In this document: in pieces, positions 24,407 through 36,113 of the stretch
How positions within the stretch are numbered: position 1 is the first letter of the stretch
Layout of the letters: each line of letters starts with the position of its first letter
NCBI RefSeq assembly: GCF_029227915.1
Contig: NC_079879.1
Coordinates: 23,144,501-23,204,500 of the forward strand
Reading direction: 5' to 3'
DNA: 60,000 nt
Source: Hydractinia symbiolongicarpus
Lineage: Eukaryota; Cnidaria; Hydrozoa; Anthoathecata; Hydractiniidae
Notes under the pieces: model-generated
What the model saw: only the letters and a program-made list of their open reading frames with translations
What the model was told of the DNA's origin: nothing
Databases searched by the model: none
Program-made: the position numbers and the translations under genes

Positions 24407-26087
24407 AGACAAATTTAACTTTTCTAGACAAATAACATTTTGTGCAAATACCTGAAACAAAAAAATTAACTTTAATGAAAGACTTTTTTGAAAAGAAAAA
24501 GAATTAAATTATACTGGCAATAAAAATCGTGGAGGTCACGAAATGTGTAGATATGTTTTATTACTGCAAATAAAAATTTGATCTTGCAACCTATTGTGAT
24601 TAAACAATCCATTGTGTGGGGTTATTGTTTATTAGCGAGGCAATTATTTTCTTAAAAAACAAAAGCTATCGCAATGTTATTCTGTGTAACTATTCATGCG
24701 AGTTTCGCGTCCACGGTAGATTACATTCAGACTGTACTGTAGCTTACACGTTTATGTTTTTTTTTTCATTTTATAAGAAGGTCCTAGCTCCAAAAGTTTC
24801 TTATTTGTAGGCTGAATTCCATGTTTTATTCCCAAAGTTTCTATTTTAATTTCTTAATTTCAAATTCTATGTGATGGAATGTTCGAAAGTTAACTCGTCT
24901 GCAGTACAAATGCAATGACCTTGTAAATTGAGTGTTTGTTTTATTAATGGTTTACTGTGTTGTGTATTATTCCCATAGGGAACTTAGGTACAGTAACATG
25001 ATAAAACTACGTACTCCCTAGTGATGATTGTAACATCTTCAATAGACCTATTTCCATATCCATTTTCGTTTCACGGGATATACATACCAAAATACGGAAT
25101 AACATGAAAACGAGATTAGTTATGAGCAAATTTTTAGTTTGCAGCGAAGTAGTGCAGATATGGTTTGTTTACTTGCAATATTTGCAAAATTAATTTTTCA
25201 TACAGATTGTTTTTAACATTTGGTGATAATCTGGGATGATAGCATGCATCATTGGGCCGTTCTAATGCTTATTATTCTTGGTATTAAATGAGCTAGGCAA
25301 TAGCTAGCTTTGAATATAATGCTATGAGTAGCTAGCTAGTTGGCTGTCTGACATGTTCCAAAAAAACGTGAGAATTTCAAGCTGTTTACCAAAATTGGTG
25401 ATGTTGCGTGTATATATCCTGTGTCTCCAGTTATTGAGTGTAAAAATAAGGTCGACAAAAGGGATGATATACTAATTTTTAAATTTTGAATTCAGAGAGT
25501 TACCATCTTTGTATTTTCCAGGCAAATGAAATTGTCCAGTGATTTTGCTTGGTCAAAAGAAAAAAATTTTCCTTGAGAGAGGATCATTTCACAAAACAAT
25601 TTCATAATTGTTGTTTGAAAAAAACACAAAATGGTTACTGACGTACTGCATAGGAAAAAAAATTCTGTAAAATTTTGTCCACAAAATGATTGTCATGTCA
25701 AACTTTGATGAGTGAAAATAATGTGAAATCTTTTTGTAATGTCAAAAATAAAATTTTTGGTTTTATATTTTCAGAAATCGACACTTTGGAATAATTTCAT
25801 CGAGATTATTTTCTGTAAATAAACAATTCGTACAATTCTGGGAGATTAATTTTCAAGATTTCATGTAAGCAATTTAAAGCGATTTAAAATTAAGCACGTT
25901 CAGCTGAAATCCAGACATTCTTATAAGAAAAAGTATATTAATTTAATTTCCATTTGTTTTGGATAAAAAAGACTTTACTTTATTTATGATAAACTCTATT
26001 CACTATTGATTCATATTACTTACAATCTGTAAGTATTAAGGTTAACCATCACAATGCTTGATACAAATGTACAATTATTGACAGTAA

Positions 26088-26105
26088 GAGAGAGAGAGAG
26101 AGAGT
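26088..26105. repeat. (GA)n microsatellite
   Basis: A short perfect run of AG dinucleotides. Confidence 0.9.
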
Positions 26106-26480
26106 AGTGACAGAGGGAGTGTGACAGTTACATAATTACAACAACCAATAGTTTCAATAGCAATTGGATATTCTGCCATATTGATAAATCTTAAAAAACA
26201 ACGAAGGTAAAGATGGTAAACATTAAATTTGTTTTTATAATCTATCAAAAATTATATTTCACCATCTGTCGACAATCTATTAAGAAAAAAGATGCTGAAC
26301 ATGGTAAAAATATTGGACCATTTAGAGACTGGTTACAGTACTTGTACTAATTTAGTTGAAATACTATTAGGACACTACTATAAGGACACTGTAATTGTTG
26401 CGGACAGAAATAGTGAGGTGTTTGCTGAATTTTGTGTTGCAAAATGCAATCTACCTATGAAACCAAATATCTTGTAAAAT

Positions 26481-26778
26481 TGACAGATATGAAACCAAAG
26501 ATCTTGTAAAATTGCATTTATATAGGGCAATCTACCTTTGTTTTATTATTATTTATTTATTATTAAAAAACATGCCAAAACGAAATAATTAATCGCAAAT
26601 ATAAAAACTAAAATTTTAATGTTAACTGTGGATTATTTACGTTATTTACGTTTAATAGCAACTTTATTGAACTTAAAATTATCTATCGAAATGGCAAAAG
26701 TTTCATACATAAAATGCATGGGTAGTAATGTAATAAGATTTTTGTAATAAGATTTTTGGTTTCACATCTGTCAAAATT
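26481..26778. repeat. Diverged inverted repeat, MITE-like
   Basis: TGACAGATATGAAACCAAAG (from 26481) recurs in reverse complement near 26740-26772 as TGACAGATGTGAAACCAAAA. The left arm is also tandemly doubled (GAAACCAAATATCTTGTAAA, then a near-copy). Probably a degraded foldback element; no target duplication identified. Confidence 0.45.
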
Positions 26779-28028
26779 ACATTTTGGGGGAATGGAGAGC
26801 TCAAAATGATATTCACAATATGTTTTTCCAGGGTTGTACCTTTTAGCTGCTTGCTACTTTGGCTTAGCTACCAGCAAGCTAATTTCAATTTTTTTAAATG
26901 ATCAGAGTAATATGAAGTACCACTGAGCATTAGTAAACTGTATTGAGTTTTAGTTCTGAATTTACTTGGAAACAGTAAAATAAAAATGTATTCACATCAT
27001 TCTAAAAACGTGGCTAAGTTTTAGAGGTTTAGTAGCTAGCTAGCTGGCTAGCTAACATATGCCAAAAGATAGGCTCTTAAAATCTGCATTTTTTAACTTT
27101 TTTTTGTCACACTACCACTACCAAAACCTTCTTTATAACTGATAACTGTGTTAACTAAGATTATGTAAAACTGCCAGTTAAAAGCTGTAAAAGTCAACAT
27201 TTTGTTGATACATTCTTGTAACTTGCATTGTAAACAACCAGCATCCATAAATTTGCTCATAATTATTCTTGTTTCTTATATTTTTCTTATAAAAAAACAC
27301 AACGTGTATAGGGATTCAATTTTTTCCAATTAATCGATATCAGGCTGTGATGTTTCTACAATGCATAGGCTAAAGTAAAGTTGTAATGTATACAAAGCCC
27401 ATACATATTATATGAGAAACACTTTATGGAAGTAATATTAGAGATGAATTTCATGACACCAGGGCATGTCTGATTTAAACTTGGATTTAAAAGAAGCAAT
27501 TTAAAAGCAAGCATAGATATTTCCTATATATAAGTCGAATTACCAAAATTAAAAAGCCAGAAAGTTTTTATCTACCCAATCATTGCATTAAGGACTCTCA
27601 ATTAAGTCTAATTTTACATAATTATAAACTTTTGTTTGACATTTGATGTTATTTTGTGTCAAGAACTTAGAGCAAAATTTCCACATAGCCTGATGTGCCT
27701 TGTAAGTATAGCAAGCATGGTGGATTTATTTATATATGGTATTTATTAGCTTGTCTCAAGTTACAAAGTTTAAATAGGGTCTAACTTATGATTTTTCAGT
27801 AATGCGGATTCGAATTTTAAATTTTAAGTGGCTAAAAAATTGTTTTAATGCATGATTCTGTACTGAGCCTTTTATTTTCCTTTGAAGCAGTTTTTTTGTG
27901 TTCGTTTCTCCTACCTTAACCATTTATATCATGCTGAATATATGAGGCCCATATAATTTTTTATAGATTATTAAACCAAATTTAATGTTTATCATCTTTA
28001 CCTTTGTTCTTTTTTAAGATTTATCAAT

Positions 28029-30709
28029 ATGGCAGAATATCCAATTGCTATTGAAAAAAAGATTGCATTTCAACAAGGGTTGCCTGCAGGATGGAAACTT
28101 AACCCAAGCACCAATAAAACAATGTGTGAAGATAATGCAGTGACTGTTTTAGTTGATGATAAATCTTTTGATGGTGGGAGCACTTATCTGCAGGTTTGTT
28201 CTGGTTTATTGATTGATTGATTGATTTGTAATGATGATGACAATAGTCAGTAAACAAAAATATAAATGCAAAATTTAATTGTATAGTTTATAGGACTGTC
28301 TTATATTTTATATCAGAAACAAATGAATTATTGAATCATTTAACTGTTTTATGTATGTTATATGTAATTTTTTTCACAAAGACTACTAAGGTTATAGGGA
28401 TTTGGTATATTATTTTGGCTTGCTTTCTTAATAAAGGCCTGTTCTATGATTTGAATTATAATCTCTTTTTCAAATTCCTCGTTTTTAACAGATTTTTATC
28501 TTATTAATTATTTTTACTGTAAACTGAAGTCAGCCATCAACTTTTCATTTTTTTATAAAAAGGTTCGAAATTTATCAGAATTGGAGGAGGTAAAGCAGTT
28601 GATCAGAAGCAAGCCATTGTTTACAACTGCTAAATGTGGCAAGAGTTATGATACAGGTGATTATGATGGAGGTAGGCGTGGCAGCCAGGGTGACGGCGAA
28701 TATACCACTGAAACATATACAGAAGATTTTGTTGTCTTAGTGAACACAAATCACCAACAAATTGCAGAGAAATTCAATAATGGCTTTCAGCAAGCAGAAA
28801 GGTATTTGCACGAAGGAAAAAAATTTCGTATTACGGTAATTTTTGTTAGTATTTTTATTAAATTATAGATGTCATTAAAACCTTGAATTTAAATATATAT
28901 ATATATACAAATTTAACCTACTATAAATTAAAGTTAAAGCCCAATCAAAGATTTAAAACCTCGATTTTGAAAAATTGAAGTTGTTTTATTGTCAAAAGAC
29001 AACTTAGCTGTAGCTCAAGATTTGAAACTTAAGAGTCGGTGTGTTTACAAACATGTAGAAAGTGGTATGAATATTTAAACACGGATAAAAGTAAAATGTT
29101 AGGCATAAAATCCTGTTCTTAAAAACAAAAAGGAAAAAACCGGGGAGGTGCTACTGACAACAGTGACATGATATTTTGTATATATATCTCAAATGTTCGC
29201 TTGATTTAAAACAAAATCCTTATAAGCATAGTTGTATTCAGTGATGTCACACATTTAACGTGTAAGATTGCAGGTGTCTGTATGTTCGTTGATCGAACAG
29301 TCTAAGTTGTGTCAGTGTCATAAAGTATATGACTGCTTCTTATATAATAATTTTTTTTCATCAAGATATCCTTGAGTGAGTCATTACGGATATGGTTCAT
29401 GAACCATGAGCATGTCGACCACCAATGGAAATCGACAGCATGGGCAGCCAAATGCGATATATATTTAGTGAATGGTATCGAAGCGCCAAACTGTGCTGAC
29501 CGATGTTTTAATTGCGATACATCCACTATGGTCTTTCTTTGGTGCATTTGTTTTCCGTTCTTCTTCTTGTTGGCATTGCCGTATATCATATACAAGAAAT
29601 TTATAATGTGAGTGTCTCAAAACTGTATTTAATAGTACTGCTGTACAGAAAAGCAACGGGACACTGCAAAGTTTAAAGTTTAGTTAGTAGTTGGTAAGCT
29701 TTTCCTTCTAAAGCGAAAGTTATATAATTTAACTTTATTTAAGCAGAAATGGTGCTTGTCAAAACAAAATACCAGTAAAAAAATTAACCATTAAACTGAA
29801 GTAGTTGTTCTATAATGTGTCATTCTCTTCTGATCTAGAACACAAATCAAACATTTATGATAATTCTTCTTTTAGTCCTCTATTTTACCCCCCCTTCTAT
29901 TTTACTCTCCCTTCTACTTTAGGTCTGCCCCTCCTTCTATTATAGGTCTCCTTGTAGAGACAGACGCAAAATTCCTTTTTAAACCTATCCTTTATATTTA
30001 GCAGTAGAATATTTCCTCTCTATACACCAAAATTTAATGGGTACCTGGAGGAGGGGGGTAAGCAGTAAGGTATTGGATCAACCTAATTGTATCACTGACT
30101 TGATTGTTTGGAAATGTTTTTTTTTTCAGGGGTATTCACGAAAGTAAAGTGGGTGGAGCTGTTCCTGTAACCTTCCACCAAGGTCCAATTCAAATGGGTA
30201 GGATTTTATTTGCAGAATTTATTGTTTTTTATTGTTTCTTCTAGCATTTTTTTTATTTCTTTATTCTCTCCCTTGCCATTTGGTGGTCTTTTACACTAGT
30301 TTTGCCATAGTACAGGTCTTCGACTATTGTATAGAGAATTTCTTTATGTAGATGTAGCTAGGCCTAACCTGGACTTTTTTATTGGCAGATAAATTGATTT
30401 TATTTGATGTGACTGTCGAGTGTTTATCATTATCTTGTCATTACTTTTTTATTTTTCATATATATATATTTTTTGTTAGGCTTTAAGTTGACAAATTTGT
30501 TTTTTCCACCTGGTACAACTATTACCACTATAACAACCTATCCACAACAGCAGCAACCCGCTCCATATCAACAGCAATATCAACCCCATCAGCATGGTTA
30601 CCAAGAACCGCCGTACCAGCAACAACCACCTTACCAGCAACAACCACCTTACCAAAACCAGAGCTATTACCAACAGCAACAACCGGGTTATCAACAGTCC
30701 GGTTTTTGA
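28029..30709 (+). CDS. Single-pass membrane protein with Pro/Gln/Tyr-rich tail, 325 aa
   Basis: Exons 28029-28193, 28563-28835, 29366-29607, 30130-30197, 30480-30709. All introns are GT..AG and phases agree (978 nt with stop). The start is MAEYPIAIEKK; a splice-acceptor-like TTTTTTAAG lies just upstream, so a 5' untranslated exon is likely. Residues 1-200 form a soluble domain with clustered Cys (KCDIYL...NCADRCFNC). One membrane segment covers about 201-222 (MVFLWCICFPFFFLLALPYI), followed by basic YKKF. After ~40 further residues comes a ~55-residue tail of PYQQQ/PPYQ repeats. With no signal peptide, the N-domain may be cytosolic or the protein may be tail-anchored-like; the sequence does not settle this. 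The tail resembles multivalent WW/SH3-binding or self-associating tails, which is inference. Family not recognised. Confidence 0.85.
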
Positions 30710-31563
30710 ATGAGTAGTCATAATTAGTCTACCATCTCCTTTTTCGATTCCTCTGTTCGTGGATTCATACTGCGTGTTTATTTGTATCATTTACGTGCAC
30801 TATATTGGGCAGATGGAAACATGTAACAATATTTCGCTAAAAAAAAAATAAGGAAATTGCGCAACTCTTGGAAATATTTTTCTTCTTCTTTTTTTCTCCG
30901 GCTAAAGCAGCTATTTAATTTGTTTATATTTTTTGGTTTACTGACTATTAAATGTTATACGTCAACATTTTATATTTTTATATTAAATTTTTTTTTGTCA
31001 CGATATAATTCCATCCTATGTAAATAAATATCCTAGGTGATTTTTGCACATGTAATATTTTTACTTCAAAAGGATTATAAATTCTCATGAAAATTAATTG
31101 TAAGTTTTTGTATCTTACTTTAACAACCTTGTAAATTAAATCTTCAGCGCATTTTTAATTGCGCAAATTTACAATTTGCGAAAATGATCATGGCTTTTTA
31201 ATTTCTCTAGTCGTCCGTAACGTAAAAACACTGCAATAAGGAAGAAATAATAAGAAATATGTTGGACAAAAAAACAAGCAATAAATAAATAAATAAAAAT
31301 TTAAGCTATTACGAAGGGCAGTTATTTCTTTGAAAACAAACTCGAGAACAAACTCGAAAACTTGCGAAAAGATTCTTTAATTTGGCGACTTTCCGAGGTT
31401 ATACTTTTGCGATCTTATTTTGTTGTGTAATTTGAGATTCGCAATGCGTTAAGAAAAGAAATTATTTTGGTAACAAAAAATTGCGAATTTTTAGTTTGCC
31501 CATAGGAGCTCGAAAGATTGCAAAGTTTCAATTCGCGAATAAGACCTCGAGTATTATAAAAGA

Positions 31564-31659
31564 CTAGTCGTTAGCCCGTGGAAAAATCCACGGGTTCGCG
31601 CAGCTAAGCCACCATTTTGCGTGACAGACGAAAGACGTATACGGGCATTTTAATATAGA
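31564..31659 (-). mobile_element. Mini-Helitron, copy 3 (96 bp)
   Basis: On the minus strand it starts TCTATATT (after A) and ends with a GTGGATT..CCACGGG hairpin, CTAACGA, then CTAG followed by T. A 5'-TC start, 3'-CTRR end, subterminal hairpin and insertion between A and T are the Helitron signatures. It is the same family as 54601-54889 but lacks the middle ~40 bp. Non-coding. Confidence 0.7.
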
Positions 31660-32123
31660 TGCATAGTATAATACAAAATTGCAAATGCGAAATTAAAAAT
31701 TGCGAAATATAACTTCAAAAAACTTATTGATTGAATTTATACTGAATTTACAGGAAAATTAAAAACGAGTCAGTAATAAGGTTAAATGCGAAATAAAAAA
31801 ATGTGAACGACCGTTCTTAAAAATGTTTAGGTTGCAAATACAAAGCAGACTTGCAAACATAAATTCCGCACATTCTTTCTGCATTCAGTTTTCCCCTTGA
31901 TGCGTCCACCATCTATTTTCCAAAGAAAGCTAATTTCCCTTAGTTGCAACGTCCTTATCCCAATTTTGTTTTTCTTGTGCGAAATACTAGATTTCTCAAA
32001 AATATCTTCTGGTTGTTGCGATTGTATTGCCATCGTTATGCTACAAACTCCCAATTCTCTAAAAAAGGTTTCGTTTTGAAGAGAAATTTGTTTTATTAAA
32101 AAAGCTCATCGTAATGTAATTGC

Positions 32124-32204
32124 CCATCCTTGTCCCCAGGGTCTTGTGGCCCCTGAGCCGTTATTTCGGATTCAACAAGGCAAAATGCCCTGGGAACGAG
32201 GTTG
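32124..32204. mobile_element. hAT-like MITE, 81 bp, 8-bp TSD
   Basis: Exact GTAATTGC direct repeats at 32116-32123 and 32205-32212. Inner ends CATCCTTGTCCCCAGGG and (reverse complement of the right end) CAACCTCGTTCCCAGGG match at 14 of 17 positions. The 8-bp duplication fits hAT-class insertion. The internal GAGCCGTTAT...GGCAAAATGCC recurs at about 15338-15390. Confidence 0.75.
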
Positions 32205-32731
32205 GTAATTGCAGGAACATTAAACAGGCAACCAAACCAGTACTCCCTGAGGGCGTACATAAAATTGAAAGCTGTTTTAAGCTATAGAAAGCTTTTATTG
32301 AATTTCTTTGGAGTTTGTTTGTGATTTCTGTTGTCATGGCAACAGGTTGTAATAAAAAAATTGAAATTTGTTATGACAATGGGTTTGACAGCCGTTCTAT
32401 AAACGACATTTATTCATCCATAAGTGCGTGTGATTTATTAGGTGCGAGTTACACGATGGTTTAAGTCTAGAACTCGGGTATTTGAAATTAAAATGTAGAA
32501 ACACAGACGGTCAGATTAACTCAAATTTTGTTACTTTGGCCAAAGCCTCTGCCAAAGTTGCAACTCTTAATTTGTAATTCGAAAGAATTGTGTACTTACC
32601 CTGTGGAAGTTTTTGTCGCACGGTTTTTTTTAGTTCCGGTCAAACAAAACCAGCCATTGTTGTACAGAATTTGTGATGAAAAATTTAGTCATCTTTTATC
32701 GACTAGATTTTATTAATAAAAATATTTAATC

Positions 32732-32768
32732 TTGGGAGACCTGGGTAATGTTTACCCAGGTCTCCCAA
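32732..32768. repeat. Perfect 17-bp hairpin with 3-nt loop
   Basis: TTGGGAGACCTGGGTAA, TGT, then the exact reverse complement. The stem is GC-rich in an AT-rich setting. If transcribed, it would form a very stable stem. No gene ends nearby on either strand. Confidence 0.9.
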
Positions 32769-34814
32769 TACAGAAAATTTGCTAATTTTCGGGGGTTGGC
32801 CCTATAAATGTAAATCTCCCATCTCCCCCCCCCCTTCAACATCTTAAGGCTTCTTAGGCTTTTCATATCTGTCTCGAGAAGACCAGAGAAGTCATGGACA
32901 CAGGACTGAGAAAGGTTTCGAATAAGGGCCAAATTAAATTCCCCTGAAATTTTTTAAACCCGAAAGTTTAGTTTCGGAACTTTCTTTATTTAATATTTTT
33001 TCTCAAATCTTTTACAAAATTAGAGATCTGTCATTTTATCGAACCCGTTAAACACCATTTACAACAAAAATACGACGCTTGCATTTTTCATACCCGTGAA
33101 GAATTACTTCTTTCTCCAACCAATTCAGACGATGCAGGAACCTTTGACATCAAAGGTTCCAGCAAACAGCTAAGAATCAATGGGAGATCTTATTAGATCA
33201 GTAGCAAAGAATTTCCAGGTTGACTTGTAAAATATGCACAATATAATGTATACAGGTGAAATATTCTGTAATTTAAACTATTCTTTCAATAGATTCCATC
33301 TTTATTATAATTATTTTTTTTACCATGGTGGAACTAAAATGATTTACTTCGTTACCGGAATAAAGAGATAACTTTCTATTGTTATTCTTTTATATCTTTA
33401 TTATATATTCTTTCTTTCATGTATTTTTCTTCGACTTATAAGATTTGATTTTTCTATCCTAGATAATCTATCTTCATTTTCATCTTCTTTTTCGTTCTTT
33501 TGTCTTCACCGCAGATGCAATTAATTTACATGTCTATAGATTTAAATATGATATCAACAATTTTGATCCTCAGCTCTTTTTAACACAAAGTAAGTTCACT
33601 GAAGGCTAACCTGAATTTTGGGTAGGTGAGATATAACTAATTACAGACTAATTTACTACCTGGTTTTTATTAAGGCTATCGTCATCAAGTTTTTTTCCTT
33701 TACAGGTTTTCTTATGTTAAAGTACATGTTTGATGTAGCTTGTAAACAGACTGTGTGAAAAGTATTTGCAGGCAGATTTGAATTTTTCAGGGAATAAAAA
33801 ACGTGTTAGCCGATAATAAATTGTCAACCTTCACTCTCGTAAAGTTTCCAATGGTAGAAAAATAGATTGAAATGATATTTGACATCATTTCAACTATCAA
33901 TGAGATGAAGGATAGGGAACTATGAGGTAGGAACATACAAAATTGATCTAACATGCAACGCATTTTCAACGTATGACTAGGACGAAAACAATTCTTTGAT
34001 CTCAGTCATTGTTTTTCTCATTTCAGTCATGTTTGTTTTTTGCGCTGTTCACGATTTTGTTGTTGTTGAATAAACAACCCTTGAGTTCCATTCATTGACT
34101 TTAAAACATCTAAAAAAGACTGAGAATGAAGTTGCAACCATAACTTGCGAGAAATCTATGACTCTCATATTCTGTCCCTGCGCGTTTTCATAGTGATGAA
34201 CACACCAAATGGCAAATGCGATATAATTTCATCGCCTTTGCTGCGAAAAGTGGACAATGCAACAACATAAATTTTTAAAGGCTTTACAATCTTACTTTTT
34301 CTTCTGAAATACAAAAGGCGATGGAAGAAGTATGAACTGCGGCTGAAAATTCAATTGGACTTTTCCACCGAAAAGAAATAAGAGGGCACCATTTTGCACA
34401 AAGCAGTGTAGGGCGCTTCTACCTAATCGGAAGATTGTGACCACAACAAAAGATAAATAGCAAATGTGGAGGGGACGTTAGATGTCGTGCAACATCCAAT
34501 GTAAACAGGTCACTATAAACAGTGAGTTTGAAGTGTTGCTAACGATAAAAACATTTGCTTACCTCCAATGACATTCTAGCTGTGTTGACATTCTACTGAG
34601 ATCAACAAAATGAATTTTATTATCTTTATTTATTTTGTAACAGAATATAGAGTATCAAGAATGCATTCCATTGATAAATATTTTTTTATCCCTTTGTTTA
34701 AACAGTATATTTTTATTAAAATATTTTTTCTTTAAAAATAGTTGTTGCTAATATTATTTTCCAAAGTGAAGAAACATATAAAAGAAGTAGTACTGGTTGG
34801 TCGTATCGTTTCGT

Positions 34815-35060
34815 TCTGTATTGTGTTGTAACGTATCGTGTTGTAACGTAGCGTGTTGTAACGTATCGTGTTGTAACGTAGCGTGTGGTAACAGAGCCTG
34901 TTGTAACGTATCGTGTTGTAACATAGCGTGTTGCAACGTATCGTGTTGTAACGTAGCCTGTTGTAACGTAGCCTGTTGTAACGTAGCCTGTTGTAACGTA
35001 GCCTGTTGTAACGTAGTTGTAGCGCGTTGTAACAGAGCGTGTTGTAACGGAGCGCGTTGT
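34815..35060. repeat. 15-bp minisatellite, about 16 units
   Basis: The unit is TGTTGTAACGTAGCG, with variants ATCG, AGCC and GAGC in the last bases. Because the period is a multiple of 3, long repeated-peptide frames appear on both strands (CCNVA/S on plus, TTRYV/TTGYV on minus). There is no start context, no splice sites and no conserved flanking domain, so these frames are most likely non-coding. Confidence 0.9.
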
Positions 35061-36113
35061 ATTCATATTAGGGTTTTGTTGTATAGAATGTTTACATGTG
35101 TATTTTTTATAAGCAAGCTCTTTTTAACAACCGTCCTACAATTCGCAAAATGCCATATCTACTTTGAAGGCAACAATAATAGACAGAAGAAGCTACATAT
35201 AATTTTTCGATATGTAGCTCAATAACGGATTTACTTTGATTTTGACATTTTTTAGCTTTTTTTCATATTTTCCAAGAAAATTATGCATTTGATCTACGCA
35301 TTAGGGGGTCATCATATTAATTTGGTTACATCACTTTAGGTACATCGCTTTGGATACATTAATTTAGGGACGTCAATTTAGGCATATCAATTTCAGTGGT
35401 GTTCAGCAGAGATTTTGATAACGAAATTATTTGATTTTTCGCTCAGAAAACATTTTAAGGTATGTTTTAGCAACTATAAAGTCGAATTAAGTTTAAGTAT
35501 TAAAAACAATCTTTACTAGATAATTACCAGTAAATATTACACGGTTATAACATTACTTTTTCCTAGAACTAGCTAATCTAGCTTTATTTCCTTCCTTACA
35601 TCTTTCCCAACAACCTCTGTCCTGGTTTACTTATTATTAGAACTCTGGTGCAAAAAGACTGAGTGTAGCTCCTTTTTACGACGCCTGAATATGTATTTAA
35701 TAGGGAAACCAATAAGATTTTAAATTAAGTAATCGGTCAATCAGCCAGATAGCATATCAATCAAATAAAAAATCGAAAGCTTTTTTGTTTGTAAAATGAA
35801 TGAACCGTCTTAAATTAAATTTTCCTATATGACGTCATACCCAATTAATGGTCTTGTAAAAAGTCACCGTCCCTACCAGGTAATCTCCCCAAATATTCAC
35901 TCTTTTGAGGTGACTTTACTTTCAACATGTTGTTTCACCATAGAAACATAAACATTGTATATATAGCATATATAACGCTTGTAAATCAGAATTTACTAGA
36001 ATATAATTAGGAACATATCTTGATTTAGATCGTGATTATTGCAATATACGGATGCTTTGATCAGAGACAGGAAAAAAAACTGTTTTGGTTAAAGATACGT
36101 GAAAGTCCTACAT

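Larger units (their letters stand above)
23904..28028. other. Long intergenic region, repeats but no supported gene
   Basis: Contains the 54-bp minisatellite (24188-24406), a (GA)n run (26088-26105) and a diverged inverted repeat (26481-26778). A polypyrimidine-AG just before 28020 suggests that the next gene has a 5' untranslated exon somewhere here. Frames at 24616-24810 and 26292-26477 show no protein character. Confidence 0.5.
30710..36113. other. Intergenic, several small repeats
   Basis: Includes the 3' UTR of the upstream gene, a mini-Helitron (31564-31659), a hAT-like MITE (32124-32204), a perfect hairpin (32732-32768), the 15-bp minisatellite (34815-35060), and a weak repeat of TTAGGTACATCA-like units (35310-35400). 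No supported gene; the frames near 31827-32079, 32528-32716 and 33787-33969 look like chance. Confidence 0.5.

Noticed and set aside
24616-26477. Short plus-strand frames at 24616-24810 and 26292-26477
   Set aside because: Isolated and AT-biased; the second overlaps a diverged repeat arm.
34716-35225. Repeat-peptide frames on both strands (CCNVA and TTRYV)
   Set aside because: Consequence of a 15-bp tandem repeat; no splice sites, start context or domain.
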